From Alteraurantiacibacter hainanensis (GTDB taxonomy: Bacteria > Pseudomonadota > Alphaproteobacteria > Sphingomonadales > Sphingomonadaceae): 64,000 nucleotides of DNA. A program made the position numbers and the translations under genes. Shown one piece after another: positions 43,899 through 51,708 of this stretch. Location: assembly GCF_036321025.1 (NCBI RefSeq), contig NZ_JAZAPB010000002.1, positions 806,001 to 870,000 on the forward strand, written 5' to 3'. Position 1 is the stretch's first letter, and every line of letters begins with the position of its first letter. The notes beneath the pieces are model-generated. The model saw nothing but the letters and a program-made list of their open reading frames with translations. It ran no database searches and was not told where the DNA came from.

Positions 43899-44663
43899 AT
43901 GCGCGAGGGGCTGGGCGATCTGACCGAGAAGGAGAAGGAGGCCCTGCACCTCCTGCTCGCCGGGCACGACACGAAGTCCACCGCTGCCGAACTGGGTCTG
44001 TCGGTCTACACGATCAACGATCGCCTGCGGTCTGCGCGGCGCAAGCTTGGCGTTACCAGCAGCCGCGAGGCCGCAAGAATTCTGGGGGATGCCGAGGGCG
44101 GGACACCCCAAATTTCTGCACCCCCACAATTGGGGGTGGCCGACACCGCGCAGCAGGCGCCACCATCTGGGCAATCGAAACCCGCCCGGTCCGGCATTCC
44201 CTTGCCGGTCTGGATAGCAGGAGGACTTGCCATGATAGCCATCGTCGTCGCCGCCGCCATGCTGGCGCTCACACCCGCCAACGAAACCGCGCCCCAGGCT
44301 GCAACGGCCGCGCCTTCCGCAGAAGATTCCCGTGCCAGACAGGCCGCCGCCGAATGGCTGGCCCTGGCCGACGCCGGGGAATGGCAGGAGGCCTGGGAAG
44401 AAGCCGGCGCGATGTTCCGCAGCGAGCTGACTGCGGCGCAGTGGGCCCAGGCCGCGACCGCTGCGCGAGGCCCGCTTGGCGACCTGGTATCCCGAGAAGT
44501 CCTGGCCATCCAGAAGACGGAAAACCTGCCCGGCGCGCCCGACGGCGAATATGTCGTGATGCAGTTCACGGCGGCGTTCGAGAACGCGCCCGCCGCAATA
44601 GAGACCGTGATCCTGCACGAGGACGGCGACGACCTGAAAGTGGTCGGCTACTTCATCCGCTGA
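43899..44663 (+). CDS. membrane-anchored LuxR-type HTH protein with DUF4019 domain
   Basis: 254 residues. A LuxR-type HTH is at the very N terminus (LTEKEKEALHLLLAGHDTKS, then AAELGLSVYTINDRLRSARR, about residues 7-55). A Pro/Gln-rich linker, one transmembrane helix (about residues 105-127, WIAGGLAMIAIVVAAAMLAL) and a periplasmic DUF4019 domain (RQAAAEWLALADAGEWQEAW onward) follow. The layout is that of a one-component transmembrane sensor: cytoplasmic DNA-binding head, periplasmic sensor. It starts 2 bases after the OsmC gene. Confidence 0.85.
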   Translation: MREGLGDLTEKEKEALHLLLAGHDTKSTAAELGLSVYTINDRLRSARRKLGVTSSREAARILGDAEGGTPQISAPPQLGVADTAQQAPPSGQSKPARSGIPLPVWIAGGLAMIAIVVAAAMLALTPANETAPQAATAAPSAEDSRARQAAAEWLALADAGEWQEAWEEAGAMFRSELTAAQWAQAATAARGPLGDLVSREVLAIQKTENLPGAPDGEYVVMQFTAAFENAPAAIETVILHEDGDDLKVVGYFIR

Positions 44664-44702
44664 CATTGCGGGCGGGGCGCCGCTTGCGCTCCGCCGCGCC
44701 TG

Positions 44703-46058
44703 TCAGGCCATGTGCCGGTACACCGCGCGGTGGTGGCTGAATTCCTCGAACCCGAACTTGCCGTGGTAGCTGCCCATGCCGCTGCCATTGACGCCGCCGA
44801 AAGGCAGGCGGTTTTCGAGATAGTGCGAGAACACGCCGTTTAGCGTGGTGCCACCCGAACTGGTGCGCCTCAGCACCTTGTCCATGTTCTCCTCGTTGCC
44901 CGAGAACATGTAGAGCGCCAGCGGCTTGTCGCGCGCGGCGATGTAATCGATCACCTGGTCGAGGTTGTCGTAGGTCATCACCGGCAGGACGGGAGCGAAG
45001 ATTTCCTCCTGCAGGATCTTCATCTGCGGGGTGACGTCGGTCAGCATGGTGGGGTGGATGGTGAGATCGTCCTCTTCCATCTCGCCGCCCACGGCGATGG
45101 TCGCGCCCTTGTCGACGGCATCGTCCACCAGCCCTTTCACGCGCTTGAAATTGCTCTGGTTCACGATCTGCGCGATCGACGACTTGTCGAGCTCGCCGCT
45201 CTCGTAGAGATTCTTCTGCACGTTGGCGCGGAAGCCCTCGACCAGCTCGTCCTGCTTGTCCTGCGGCACGAACACGTAATCCGGGCAGATGCAGGCCTGT
45301 CCGCCGTTGAACTGCTTGGCCCCGGCCAGCGCGGCAGCGACGGGCGCGATCGGCGTGCCCTGGTCGATGATCACTGGGCTCTTGCCGCCCAGTTCCAGCG
45401 TGACGGTGGACAGGTGCTTTGCCGCGGCCGCCATCACGATCTTGCCCACCCGCGTGCTGCCGGTGAAGAAGATGTGGTTGAAGGGCAAGTCCAGCAGCGC
45501 CTCCGCCACGGAGACGTCGCCTTCGAACACCGCCACCTCGTTCTCGTCGAAGGCTTCCTCGACGATGGTCTTGGCCATCTTGGCCACGTTGGGGCACAGG
45601 TCGGTCAGCTTCACCATGCACGTGTTGCCCGCGGCCACCGCCGCCGCGATCGGGCCGAAGGTGAGGCCCATCGGGAAGTTCCACGGCCCCAGGATCAGGC
45701 ACACGCCGCGCGCTTCGGGCACGATCATGGCCTTGTCGTCGGGATTGTTGGTGGGCGTCACCTCGGTCGGCTTCATCCACTCCTCGAGGTTGTCGATGTT
45801 GAGCTGGATGTTGCCCATGATCCCCATCACCTCGGTCGTGCGGACCTCGCTCTCGGGCTTGCGGGTGTCCCTTTCGACAGCGGCGACGATGTCGTCCGCA
45901 TGGCGCTCGACGGCATCCTTGAGCTTCTGCAGCTTGGCCTTGCGGGTTGCGGCATCGGATGCCTTCACTTCCCACTGGTGCGCCTGCTGCGCTTCGAACA
46001 CGCGCTTGATATCGGCGGAAAGGTCTGCGGCGGTGGGTTGGTCGGTCATGTCATTCAT
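44703..46058 (-). CDS. aldehyde dehydrogenase (ALDH3/coniferyl-aldehyde dehydrogenase type)
   Basis: 451 residues. Typical ALDH elements: LILGPWNFPMGLTFGPIAAA, the NAD-binding FFTGSTRVGK, general base Glu in LELGGKSPVI near residue 225, and nucleophile Cys in GGQACICPDYVF near 257. The short N terminus and the C-terminal LPFGGVNGSGMGSYHGKFGF place it in the class-3/coniferyl aldehyde group. In the island it may oxidise vanillin, coniferyl aldehyde or benzaldehyde. Its ATG overlaps the end of the secreted amidohydrolase gene by 8 bases, so it belongs to the ligA-ligB-amidohydrolase transcript. Confidence 0.9.
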   Translation of the reverse strand: MNDMTDQPTAADLSADIKRVFEAQQAHQWEVKASDAATRKAKLQKLKDAVERHADDIVAAVERDTRKPESEVRTTEVMGIMGNIQLNIDNLEEWMKPTEVTPTNNPDDKAMIVPEARGVCLILGPWNFPMGLTFGPIAAAVAAGNTCMVKLTDLCPNVAKMAKTIVEEAFDENEVAVFEGDVSVAEALLDLPFNHIFFTGSTRVGKIVMAAAAKHLSTVTLELGGKSPVIIDQGTPIAPVAAALAGAKQFNGGQACICPDYVFVPQDKQDELVEGFRANVQKNLYESGELDKSSIAQIVNQSNFKRVKGLVDDAVDKGATIAVGGEMEEDDLTIHPTMLTDVTPQMKILQEEIFAPVLPVMTYDNLDQVIDYIAARDKPLALYMFSGNEENMDKVLRRTSSGGTTLNGVFSHYLENRLPFGGVNGSGMGSYHGKFGFEEFSHHRAVYRHMA

Positions 46059-47454
46059 CCTGATCCTGGTTGGCGCGCTCCAACGCCATGGTCACGTTCC
46101 TGTTCAACGTCTCTCGCGGGTAATAGACTCCTTGCCGCACGACACCGACGATCTGTCGGATGTTTGCAATGTCGTCCAGCGGGTTCGCGTCGAGCAATAC
46201 TAGGTCGGCATCGTAACCCGGCGCGACAAGCCCGAGTTTCTCGATTGCGAAGACACGGGCCGGATTGATCGTCGCCGTGGCCAGCGCCCGATCCTCCGGC
46301 ATCCCCAGTTCGACCATGAGTTCGAGTTCGCGAAGCAGGGAGTCGCCCGGAACCATGAAGGGATTGCCCACGTCGGTTCCGGCGAGCAAGGTCACTCCGG
46401 CATCCTGCCAGAGCTGCACGTACGCGCGTGATGCGATCCAGGGGTCGGGCCGGCTTGCGAGCATTTCCCCTGCTTCGGGCGAAGCCGCCATCGCGGCCCA
46501 TTCCTCGCCGACGGCTCTCGGAAGCATCGCCGCGGTGTTTTCACCAGCCATCAGCTCCGCAGCGTGGCTGAAGGTCAGCGTGTTGATGAAGGTGGGGACC
46601 GCGACGGCCCCGTTAGCGGCCATCGCCCTGGCCGTATCGCGGCACATGTCGGTGTCGAGAAACTCGTCGTACACCCCGAACCAGAAGACACGTTCCGTAT
46701 ATGGCGCAAGGTCATCGGGTGGGGCATCGGGAGCGCTATCCCAGTCCGTGCAGCCCTGGGCCATCTCGATGGCATGCTCGAAAGTGCGTTGGCCAAGCGA
46801 GAAATCGATCTGGTCGTACATCGATTCCGGCAGGTGCCCGTCGACCGCAATTCCGCGTTCCCGGGCGCGCTCCAGTATCGCTCGGTAGGCATCGGCCGAG
46901 AGCGAATTGTAGACTTTCACGAAGTCCATGCCGTTCGCGACATGCGCATCAACCGCCGCCCGCGCGGTTTCCACGTCACTGGCGATGATCGACTGCGGCC
47001 ATGCGCCTTCGCCGCCATCGACGATGAAACCGTTGGCGATGAAGCGCGGTCCCAGGATCGCGCCGCCCCGGGTTTCCGACCTGAGGCGCTGGACCTGTTC
47101 GAAGCCGTTCTCGTCCGTCGTGTGCATGTTGCGCACGCTGGTGACGCCGTGAGCGAGGAAGAGCGGGAAATGCCAGTCTGCATTGTAGGCGGAATGGACG
47201 TGGGCATCCCATAGTCCGGGGATCAGGAAGCGCCCTTCGCCGGAGATGAAGATGGCGTCGGGTTCGGCCACCGGGTCCCCGGCGCCGACCGACACGATGC
47301 GACCGTCCTCGACCGCCACGGTCTGCCCCGTCGCGATCTGGCCGGTCTCGACGTCGATCACGCTGACGTCTTCGATCACCAGGTCGGCTTGCGCCAGCGC
47401 CGGAGCCGCGAGGCCGAAAAGCACCGAAGAAAGCGCAATCCCGGCTACCCGCAC
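46051..47454 (-). CDS. secreted metal-dependent amidohydrolase (imidazolonepropionase-like)
   Basis: 467 residues from GTG 47454, which gives a clear signal peptide (cleavage after ALA near residue 21), 2 bases after the ligB stop. The amidohydrolase-1 barrel shows LIPGLWDAHVHSAYN (metal HxH near 75), MDFVKVYNSL with the bridging lysine, AVDGHLPES, RTFEHAIEMA and LLAGTDVGNPF with the metal Asp near 380, ending in GYDADLVLLDANPL. Secreted relatives act on peptides, lactones or cyclic amides. A periplasmic amidohydrolase between a ring-cleaving dioxygenase and an aldehyde dehydrogenase is unexpected. Confidence 0.88.
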   Translation of the reverse strand: MRVAGIALSSVLFGLAAPALAQADLVIEDVSVIDVETGQIATGQTVAVEDGRIVSVGAGDPVAEPDAIFISGEGRFLIPGLWDAHVHSAYNADWHFPLFLAHGVTSVRNMHTTDENGFEQVQRLRSETRGGAILGPRFIANGFIVDGGEGAWPQSIIASDVETARAAVDAHVANGMDFVKVYNSLSADAYRAILERARERGIAVDGHLPESMYDQIDFSLGQRTFEHAIEMAQGCTDWDSAPDAPPDDLAPYTERVFWFGVYDEFLDTDMCRDTARAMAANGAVAVPTFINTLTFSHAAELMAGENTAAMLPRAVGEEWAAMAASPEAGEMLASRPDPWIASRAYVQLWQDAGVTLLAGTDVGNPFMVPGDSLLRELELMVELGMPEDRALATATINPARVFAIEKLGLVAPGYDADLVLLDANPLDDIANIRQIVGVVRQGVYYPRETLNRNVTMALERANQDQDE

Positions 47455-47456
47455 GA

Positions 47457-48299
47457 TCAGCTCTTCGTTTCGTAGACCACGTGACCGACGGCGGTGTTGC
47501 TGGCGGGCACGCGGTAGAAGCGGTGCTTTTCCTCCACGCCGTAGCCCAGCGCGGCGCGCATGATCAGCCACATGATCAGCTCGATCCCCTCGGTGCCTGC
47601 CTCGCGCAGGTATTCGAGGCGCGTGATGTATTTCAGCTCCTCCGGCTCGTGCGCCAGCAGTTCGAGGAAGCGGCGGTCGAATTCCTCGTTGATCAGGCCC
47701 GCGCGGGTGCCCTGCAACTGGTGGCTCATGCCTCCGGTGCCCCAAACCTGCACGTCGAGGTCTTCCGGGAAGGTCTTCACCGCGTTGCGGATCGCCTCGC
47801 CCAGCTTCCAGCAGCGCTCTCCGCTGGGGGTGGGGAACTGGGTGACGTTCACGGCGATGGGAATGACCTTGCAGGGCCATTCCTCCACGTCGCCGAACAC
47901 CAGGCTGAGCGGCACGGTGCAGCCGTGATCGACGTCCATCTCGTTGATCAGCGTCAGGTCGAATTCGTCGATGACCAGCTGCTCGGCAATGTGGGCGGCC
48001 AGGTCGAGGTGGTTCTTCACCACCGGCACCGGGCGGCGGCCCCATCCCTCGTCGGAACTCTGGAATTCCTCGGCAAAGCCAAGGGCGAAGGTGGGCACGA
48101 TGTCCAGCATCAGCGACGAGGCATGATCGTTGTAGATCAGGACCACCACGTCGGGCGTGTGATCCTTCACCCATTCCTTGACGAATTCGTAGCCTTCGAA
48201 AACCGGCTTCCAGTAGTCTTCCCCGGTCTTGCCGAGGTCCATTGCCGCCCCGATGGCGGGCACGTGGCTGGTGGCGATGCCTGCGGTGATGCGCGCCAT
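47457..48299 (-). CDS. ligB: protocatechuate 4,5-dioxygenase beta subunit (LigB type)
   Basis: 280 residues from ATG 48299. The class III extradiol fold has GIATSHVPAIG with iron ligand His12 (same number as in the Sphingobium enzyme), VVLIYNDHASS with the second His near 59, and GTGGMSHQLQGTRAG with the probable catalytic His near 190. With the alpha subunit it opens protocatechuate between carbons 4 and 5 using Fe(II) and oxygen, giving 4-carboxy-2-hydroxymuconate semialdehyde. Its start overlaps the ligA stop (ATGA). A related activity on gallate or 3-O-methylgallate cannot be excluded. Confidence 0.92.
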   Translation of the reverse strand: MARITAGIATSHVPAIGAAMDLGKTGEDYWKPVFEGYEFVKEWVKDHTPDVVVLIYNDHASSLMLDIVPTFALGFAEEFQSSDEGWGRRPVPVVKNHLDLAAHIAEQLVIDEFDLTLINEMDVDHGCTVPLSLVFGDVEEWPCKVIPIAVNVTQFPTPSGERCWKLGEAIRNAVKTFPEDLDVQVWGTGGMSHQLQGTRAGLINEEFDRRFLELLAHEPEELKYITRLEYLREAGTEGIELIMWLIMRAALGYGVEEKHRFYRVPASNTAVGHVVYETKS

Positions 48300-48703
48300 C
48301 AGTTCTTGTCCCGGATCGATCGCATGCCCTTGGGCGAGCGTCCGCCCTCCAGCATCATCTTGGAATATTCCTCGGCGCTCATGCCGCTCATGGAACTGAC
48401 GGCCTTCAGCGCGCTCCATCCGTCGGTGCTGGCGATCTTGACGAGGAAATACATGTTTCCGCCCAGTTCGATCAGCCGCGTCAGGTCGCGCTCCAGCACG
48501 CCCTGCTTCTGCTCCTCCGTCATCGCGAACTTGTCGAGATAGGCGCGCTCGTCCGCCTTGAATTCCTCGCGGTTCTCGGCCTTCATCAGGCTCATGCAGA
48601 ACTTGTGCAGGTGATAGGCCTCACGGCTGCGGCGGGCGTTGAAGACCTTGGTGCCGGGAATGTCTTCCAGGTCTTCCAGCGGGTAGAGTCGTGTGCGGGG
48701 CAT
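48299..48703 (-). CDS. ligA: protocatechuate 4,5-dioxygenase alpha subunit (LigA type)
   Basis: 134 residues, close to the 139 of known LigA. The all-helical LigA fold is recognised by AYHLHKFCMSLMKAENREEF and LIELGGNMYFLVKIASTDG, ending with SAEEYSKMMLEGGRSPKG. The subunit closes the active site of LigB and shapes substrate binding. It is the first gene of the operon ligA-ligB-amidohydrolase-aldehyde dehydrogenase. The genes for the following steps (ligC, ligI, ligJ, ligK) are not in the window. Confidence 0.92.
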   Translation of the reverse strand: MPRTRLYPLEDLEDIPGTKVFNARRSREAYHLHKFCMSLMKAENREEFKADERAYLDKFAMTEEQKQGVLERDLTRLIELGGNMYFLVKIASTDGWSALKAVSSMSGMSAEEYSKMMLEGGRSPKGMRSIRDKN

Positions 48704-48761
48704 CCTGCCGGTCTAGCAGCGCCACCTGCGTTTCCAAACCCTTTCGCCGGCAAGATGGCCG

Positions 48762-49133
48762 TCAGCGCTTACCCTGGTACCATTGCCGGACCAGGCGTTC
48801 CTCCCAGTCGTCTTCGCGTGGCGCTTCTCCCAGCTCGATGGCCTTGCGCGTCTCGTGAAGCTGCGTGGGGCGGATCGGCTTGTCGAACTTGAGGCCGATA
48901 AACCCCTTGCGCTTCCAGGCGACCTCGCCGAACGCCTCGAAATCCAGCCACCTGAGAACGCCCTGCGTGCCCACCTTCACTTCGGAGTGGGGGCGCAGCC
49001 GCGCACCGGCCTGCGAGAGATCGACGATGCCCAGGCGCAACTTGCCCGACAGGGTATCGAAGCTTGCGGCCAGTTCCCCCCGCAAGCGTCCACTGCGGCG
49101 ACGGCCGCCCGGCATGGTCAATTCTGCACTCAT
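48762..49133 (-). CDS. PilZ-domain protein
   Basis: 123 residues, a single PilZ domain. The cyclic-di-GMP site elements are an Arg-rich N terminus (RRRSGRLRGELAA) and the later DLSQAGARLRPH, which matches the D/NxSxxG motif. It may bind cyclic-di-GMP and influence motility, adhesion or exopolysaccharide. It stands between ligA and the secreted-protein genes without coupling to either. Confidence 0.85.
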   Translation of the reverse strand: MSAELTMPGGRRRSGRLRGELAASFDTLSGKLRLGIVDLSQAGARLRPHSEVKVGTQGVLRWLDFEAFGEVAWKRKGFIGLKFDKPIRPTQLHETRKAIELGEAPREDDWEERLVRQWYQGKR

Positions 49134-49181
49134 CGCCTCGAAAGCCTAGAGCGCCACGGTTAAAATTGGGGAAACGCCCCG

Positions 49182-50080
49182 TCAGGTGTCCTCGGCGTTG
49201 GGATTGAACCCGCTGATGCTGCCATCGTCGTTGGCCTGCGGGCCGGGAATCGCCGTGATCGTGTGGATCTGGCGGAACTTCCCGTCGATATAGCGGAACA
49301 TGTGGCTGTCAGGCCCGCCGTCCGACCCGCCGAAGCGGCAGAAGACGTTGATGACGCCCATTTCCTCGTCCACCAGATAGTCCCGCTCGGTAATATAGAG
49401 CACGCCCGGCGGCATGCCGATCTCGCAGCTGGCATCCGGGTCGTTGTCGGGTTGGTATAGGCCCCGCCTTCCAGCCGGGCGCAGGGCACGCCCCACGGAA
49501 TGTCGGTGAACTTGTCGGCAAACCCGTCGAGATAGGCGTTCGCGCCGCGGATCATCTCGGATGCCGGCGTGCGCTGGTAGGGATGCAGCGGCTCCCAGTC
49601 CTCCGCCCGGGCATAGCGCAGGTAGGCATGGGCGTTGAACAGCCAGTCGCCTTCGGTCGTCACCAGGCTGTCCACCCGGATGATCTCGCCCTCGTGCATG
49701 AACAGGCGCGTGCCGATGACATAGGGCTTGCCGCCCTCGGTCACGATGATCTCGGTGAAGGTCTTGCAGCGGGTATCGTCGTGAACGCTGATCGCGTTGG
49801 CGACGGGCAGGGCGGTGTTCCACATCCCGTCCTCGCGCGCGACGGTTTCCATGTTTTCGAGGAAGTGCGCATTCTCCACGATGGGCAGGGCGGAAATGTC
49901 GCCCGCTTCCTGCGCCGCGACATATGCGGCGGTGGCCGCTTTCAATTCGTCGCGCGTGCAGGTGGGACGATCCACCCGCGGGGCGAAGGTGGGTTCGGCC
50001 CCGGTCTGCTGCGCCTGTGCGGGACTGGCGGAAAGGGCGAGGCCGACAGCGGCGAGGGCTGGCAGGGTCCTAGCGAACAT
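49182..50080 (-). pseudogene. secreted protein of unknown function, interrupted by a one-base frameshift
   Basis: From ATG 50080 the protein has a signal peptide (cleavage after AQA near residue 25) and reads normally to GGAYTNP near residue 210. The frame then turns into Arg/Ser-rich nonsense. The other frame continues sensibly with DNDPDASCEIGMPPGVLY, then VINVFCRFGGSDGGPDS and a proper stop at 49182-49184. One missing base at about 49448-49449 (CCCG where CCCGG would restore YTNPDNDPDAS) explains this. It is either a real recent mutation or a sequencing error. Two SnoaL-like stretches can be seen (AAYVAAQEAGDISALPIVEN; NAYLDGFADKFTDIPW). Related in layout to the next gene upstream, which overlaps its start by 11 bases. 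Confidence 0.75.
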
Positions 50081-51089
50081 CCTGGATCTCCTCGCTGCGG
50101 CACTGGCTATAGGTGCTCCAGCCCGAACACATGCCATAGGGGCCTCGGATGAAGATCGCCTCGATCCGGCTGATCTGGTCGTTCTCGATCTTGAACAGCT
50201 CGCCCAGTTGCCACGTCCAGTTGATGTTGCGGTGATCGAAGAAGGCGAAGGAGAACACCACGCCGCGCTCACGGTCCACCGCCACGAAGCGGCGGTCGCG
50301 GATGCTGGTCACCACGTCGAACAGCGAGGTTTCCAGCTGCTCGCGGCAACCCAGCCTCGGGCCCAGTGTGCCGACCGGTGCCCCTTCGGGAGCGGCGGCG
50401 ATGATGCCGTTCTCGTAGCGCAGGCAATCGTCGGTGAAGGGATAGTAGCCGGTGCCGTCGTTGCGCTGGATCGCCTCGAAATAGGCGTTGGCGACTTCCA
50501 CCAGTTCGGCGCGGCTGGCGCGCTCGCCCTCCGGGATCGCGGTCGAGTAGCCTTCCCACGGCTGCCCCATCGCTTCCACCATCTCGCCGGTATTGCCGAA
50601 CACGCCCGGCTCCACCTCTCCGCCGCCCAGCGGGCGATCGGGGCGTGCGGCGATCTGTTCCACTTCGCTGATGCGGCCATCGGCATCGATCCTCAGGCGC
50701 AGGCTGACGCCGACGGCTTCGGGATCCATCTGCTCTCCGGCGGCGGAGCTGGTCGCCGATTCCTGCACCGTTACCAGGGCGCCGACCTGTTGGGTTTCCA
50801 CGTCGGGCACGATCAGCCGGTAGCCCTCGGGCGAGACCGTCGTGGCCCAGAGCCCCTCATTGCCCAGCGGCAATTCGACGCCGTTCTCGGTGAAGCGCAC
50901 GTTGCGGGCGAACAGCGCATCCGTAACCTCGCCGTCGCTCATCGCCTGCAGGTATCGCTCTACGTAGCTTTCCAGGCATTCGCGCTGGCATTCGAATTCT
51001 TCCAGCGGCACACCGCCCACCTGAGCGGACGCCGGAGCGGCTAGTGCCAGTACGGCCCCGGCAGCAGACATGGCTATCGTTCGGAACAT
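50070..51089 (-). CDS. secreted protein of unknown function, two SnoaL-like halves
   Basis: 339 residues with a signal peptide (cleavage after ASA near residue 22). The mature protein starts with a cysteine-rich helix (ECQRECLESYVERYLQAM) followed by RFTENGVELPLGNEGLW, and has a second similar unit near residue 190 (ELVEVANAYFEAIQRND, then DDCLRYENGIIAA). Each unit looks like an NTF2/SnoaL domain with extra cysteines. The pattern matches the frameshifted gene downstream, so they look like diverged duplicates working together. Position between ligA and marR-ferB hints at a role with extracellular aromatic material; this is inference. Confidence 0.75.
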   Translation of the reverse strand: MFRTIAMSAAGAVLALAAPASAQVGGVPLEEFECQRECLESYVERYLQAMSDGEVTDALFARNVRFTENGVELPLGNEGLWATTVSPEGYRLIVPDVETQQVGALVTVQESATSSAAGEQMDPEAVGVSLRLRIDADGRISEVEQIAARPDRPLGGGEVEPGVFGNTGEMVEAMGQPWEGYSTAIPEGERASRAELVEVANAYFEAIQRNDGTGYYPFTDDCLRYENGIIAAAPEGAPVGTLGPRLGCREQLETSLFDVVTSIRDRRFVAVDRERGVVFSFAFFDHRNINWTWQLGELFKIENDQISRIEAIFIRGPYGMCSGWSTYSQCRSEEIQDVR

Positions 51090-51179
51090 CGGTTTTCCTC
51101 CCCCCCCGGCCCTATGCTCGACCGTGGATCTGACCGGACTTTATCAATTTCCCGGCGGATGGCCAGCACTCGTGCGCGG

Positions 51180-51605
51180 CTATTGCTCGCCCTCGCTCTG
51201 CCACAGCGAATTGAGCGCGGGCAGCAGGTGTTCGCGGTGGGGGGAGGGGACGCGCGAGAGCAGCTCCGCCTCGAACGCCTCGATCACGCCGAGCGCGGCC
51301 TTGCGCGTCCTTTCTCCGCTGGCGGTCAGCACAAGACCCTGCGACTTTCCGTCGATGGCGTGCCGTTCGATCAGCCCGGCGGCCTCCAGCCGTTTCAGCA
51401 GCGGAACCATGTTGGCGCGCTGGATATCGAGCTGCCGGCCAAGCGCGCTGGCGGTGATGTCGGGGCTGTCACCGATCAGCAGCAAGACAGACGCATCGGC
51501 CTGGCGCAGGTCCAGTTCCGCCAGGCGACCGGACAGTTCCGCTCCGGCCGCGTTTGCCGCGCGTCGCAGCGAATAGCCGGGGAATCGGGTCAGCGGATCG
51601 TTCAT
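51180..51605 (-). CDS. MarR-family regulator, probable FerC-type repressor of ferBA
   Basis: 141 residues with a winged HTH in the middle (TASALGRQLDIQRANMVPLL, about residues 50-70, then RLEAAGLIERHAIDGKSQG). MarR proteins of this size bind palindromes as dimers and release DNA on binding a ligand. It is divergent from ferB with 103 bases between, which contain paired operator-like repeats over the ferB promoter. In Sphingobium the ferulate genes are controlled by a MarR protein (FerC) that responds to feruloyl-CoA; the arrangement here fits that model. Confidence 0.9.
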   Translation of the reverse strand: MNDPLTRFPGYSLRRAANAAGAELSGRLAELDLRQADASVLLLIGDSPDITASALGRQLDIQRANMVPLLKRLEAAGLIERHAIDGKSQGLVLTASGERTRKAALGVIEAFEAELLSRVPSPHREHLLPALNSLWQSEGEQ

Positions 51606-51620
51606 GCCCGAAGCCTAGCT

Positions 51621-51666
51621 ATTGTTGTTGCTCATAGCAATTGGGATCGCTATAGCGCATAACAAT
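51621..51666. promoter_or_regulatory. ferB promoter with paired MarR operator candidates
   Basis: TTGCTC at 51628-51633 and TATAGC at 51651-51656, 17 bases apart, make a good sigma-70-like promoter for ferB. Over it lie two palindromes: TTGCT-CAT-AGCAA (51628-51640) and CGCTATAGCG (51648-51657). On a larger scale ATTGTT (51621-51626) and AACAAT (51661-51666) are inverted, each followed inward after seven bases by ATAGC on its own strand. A repressor bound here would block the promoter. Confidence 0.65.
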
Positions 51667-51708
51667 TAGTCAACCGGTGCGATTCGTGCCGAAACAGGAG
51701 AGACCGTC

